Shown piece by piece: positions 62,013 through 64,000 of a stretch of 64,000 nt of DNA. This stretch comes from Arion vulgaris (taxonomy: Eukaryota > Mollusca > Gastropoda > Stylommatophora > Arionidae). Under the pieces are notes generated by a model. That model made no database searches. It was not told the origin of the DNA and worked only from the letters and a program-made list of their open reading frames with translations. The translations under genes were made by a program, and so were the position numbers. The DNA lies in assembly GCA_020796225.1 (NCBI GenBank), contig CM036761.1, positions 39,058,428-39,122,427 of the forward strand, in the 5' to 3' direction. Positions within the stretch are counted from its first letter, which is position 1. Each line of letters starts with the position of its first letter.

Positions 62013-63000
62013 GTAAATTATGACACAGTTCTAATGAAATGAATATATTTTGAGGTATAAAAAATGAAATTGGAGGAATATTAGTTTGTGAAAAATGTGT
62101 TGATTGTATTACAAATATTGTGTGTATGTAAGTTATGGATTTAGTAAATTAAATGTCACTAAATATTATTCAGTTTAACATCTATATTAGTCTATATGAT
62201 GTCTATATATTTTATTCAGTATTTTAGCATGTTTTGGTCGCCCATCATCACCCATCACTGCTACCTCCTTCATCTTCTTTCTTTTATCATCAACTGCTAC
62301 CAGGTTGCCTCCCAGTGTCATGTTCTTCTGCACTTGTCTTGTGCTTCTTAGGCAGCTTAAGAAATTAATTTCTGCATCTTTTGAAATGGTATAGACCCTG
62401 CAACTATCCATTTTTTCTTGGTCTTCCACTCACCTTTCACCTTGATGTTTCACTGTAGAAAGCATTATATACAGTGGGGTCTGTCTGCATTCATGCTAGG
62501 TGGCCAAATCATTTTATTCTCTGTTTTTCTATGTAATTTAAGCAAGATCTTATTCCAACCTTTTCTCTTGTGCTGGTATTTGGGACTATTTATAGTTTTT
62601 GTGTTTTTGATGACCTTAAAGAGACATTGCATTTCACTTGTAGTTATTTTTACTGCCTGTGCTTTATTCATTGTCCATGTTTGCCATTAGTAGATTAACT
62701 CTTTCCACGCCCATTTATTTCCTCAATTTTTAAGCAGTTAATTCAAGGAAAAAAAAAAAAAAAAAATTTGTATTACGATCCCAACTACTCGTCAATAAAT
62801 AAACATATATATATTATTATATACTAAATTGAAGAAAACTGGACAACCCAATAGAATAACAAGGTTAAAATGTAGAAGTAAAATAGTAGAAGTAAAACTA
62901 GAAAGACTTCTTATAAGGAAGCAACTCTATGGCGCAGTGTGCGGCTTAAAGCGTGCAACGGACTTCGCCGTGGCGCAGTGTGCGGCTTAAAGAGTTAAGT
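62013..63000. other. Start of the last visible intron
   Basis: 62240-62430 reads LINE-like on the minus strand (KNMTLGGNLVAVDDKRKK) but without a diagnostic motif. A(18) tract at 62748-62765. A short direct repeat, tggcgcagtgtgcggcttaa, occurs at 62931 and 62972. Confidence 0.45.
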
Positions 63001-63240
63001 GGGAATGAAGATGCTTTTGATCATTTGTTGTTCATCTGACAGAGAGACTTTGAATGTCCAAGTAGTTGGACTGGTTGGTAGATAACAGCACTTATCTTGA
63101 GGACTCCAGCTTCTATTTCTCTGCTGAGTCTGCCATATTTTTGTAAATATACTTCCTAAGTATTTGAATTCTTCTACTTGTTTGATTTTAGTACCATTGA
63201 TAAGAAGATGTAATTTATTGTTTTCTGCCTATACTCAGTC
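63000..63240 (-). pseudogene. LINE RT thumb remnant
   Basis: Minus reading in pieces: LINGTKIKQVEEFKYL-like, YGRLSREIEAGV-like with frame changes, a segment usually found right after the RT catalytic motif in LINEs. Confidence 0.45.
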
Positions 63241-63770
63241 TCTCAGTTTTGGTTGCATTGTGCCTCGCATATGGTGGTTCTTACCACCTTTTATATAAAT
63301 CTATGGTTCTACATTTGTGTGGGCTACTTTTAGCCTTAAAACCATTTTATCTAAATAGTAGTGCTTACTGAGGGGTATTGTTGGGTAGTAATTGTGTTAC
63401 GTAACTGAACCATTTGGTTTGTTATTTCTTAATATGATCTAGCACTAGTGTTGTTTGCACCATGTTTCCAAGTCTAGTTTTTTGTATGTCTCTTTGTTAC
63501 TCCAATTATTTTCTACAAGTAAATAATCTTGGTTGTTGTATATTTATTTTTTTCATTGGTTGTTAGTGTCGAGTTCTGGCACTCTAAGCACAAAGTGGAA
63601 TGAATATTGTATATTATAAAACTCTTTTTGTGCATAAGGTTACCTGTTTGCAAGTGAATATCGGTGTCATTTGGCCAATGATGTGGCTTGCTTTGTTGCA
63701 TCTTTGCATTATTCAGTATTGATTTGTCCATCTGATATATTGCTTTTCCCAAATACATAAAGTCCTCAGT
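63241..63770 (-). pseudogene. LINE C-terminal remnant (family L-a relative)
   Basis: Minus reading NNAKMQQSKPHHWPND, TGNLMHKKSFIIYNIHS, CLECQNSTLTTNEK aligns with the out-of-frame thumb reading at 1-230 (KMQQSKSNDRAN, QTRHHEHKRAMFN). Ends with LRNNKPNGSVT, parallel to EQQIKW of the 39880 copy. Confidence 0.55.
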
Positions 63771-63815
63771 TGTTGATTTGCGATCAAGTTATTTGTTTTC
63801 TTCCCTTCTCATGCT

Positions 63816-64000
63816 CTTCTTCTTCTTTGCGTTAGTTCTCTATGACCAATTTTAATCACTCTTTGTGATATGTTTGATCTTTCCAAGAACATGTATACGT
63901 TGCACATTGGTTTGGTAGGCCCCTAAATGCATAGACTTCTACATGTTTAGGACATGTGCATCCGATTTCAGCCAAACCTCCTTAGTCGCCTCTTACGACA
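63816..64000 (-). mobile_element. SINE group A copy, cut by window end
   Basis: Minus orientation, (CTT)n on + at the start, then gtttgatctttccaagaaca, gcatagacttctacatgttt, cagccaaacctccttagtcg. The 5' part lies beyond 64000. Confidence 0.9.

Overview
This is an AT-rich animal nuclear sequence: long introns, GT-AG exons, minisatellites, tRNA-derived SINEs, and fragments of several LINE (non-LTR retrotransposon) families, Penelope-like elements and DNA transposons. The host is probably a lophotrochozoan invertebrate, most likely a mollusc. That placement rests on genome style and repeat content only and is an inference.

One host gene runs through almost the whole window on the + strand: a brain-specific SAD kinase (BRSK1/BRSK2, SAD-1 family). 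I can read thirteen exons from 8483 to 62012. They cover the end of the kinase domain (subdomains IX-XI), the kinase-UBA linker, the UBA domain, a proline/serine-rich region, the conserved PRFHRRK and TPESSPE motifs, and most of the C-terminal AIS/KA1 region. The 5' exons (start codon, N-lobe, catalytic and activation loops) and the last exon lie outside the window. Exon phases join without conflict except at one place. Two points stand out. First, the linker exon exists in two versions (13843-13894 and 23428-23479), both 52 nt with the same phases and related peptides; skipping both or including both would bring an early stop, so they behave as mutually exclusive exons. Second, the exon at 42178 has two possible donors 819 nt (273 codons) apart, each preceded by a copy of the same motif, so a Ser/Thr/Asn-rich insert could be included in frame.

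The rest is intron filled with mobile DNA. Layout: 1-2.0 kb LINE RT and a LINE end; 2.8-3.2 kb hAT-like MITE; 3.7-4.0 kb LINE end; 4.9-7.2 kb SINEs; 7.7-9.2 kb tandem repeats; 10-16 kb SINEs and a hAT-like MITE; 17-19.7 kb RNase H and LINE remnants and a 17-bp minisatellite; 21.0-22.4 kb a LINE with another LINE nested inside it; 27-28 kb tRNA-SINEs; 28.7-30.1 kb a 64-bp minisatellite; 31.1 kb mariner-type MITE; 31.5-31.9 kb a Penelope-like palindrome; 34-41 kb SINEs and LINE ends; 46.6-48.6 kb a mariner with a LINE nested in it; 51.3-52.1 kb a Penelope-like fragment; 56.0-59.2 kb an apparently full-length 3.2-kb RTE-like LINE with perfect 12-bp target duplications; 59.5 kb piggyBac-type MITE; 60-64 kb SINEs and LINE ends.

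Many insertions carry exact target-site duplications, which I located base by base. Several SINE groups share a 5' module with the 5' end of the full-length RTE-like LINE, but end in one of two tails (AAGAAG or GAGAGA) that match two different LINE types in this window. This looks like a modular retroposon system. Single-base losses in homopolymers break both a BRSK exon and the full-length LINE, so some frameshifts may be assembly errors.
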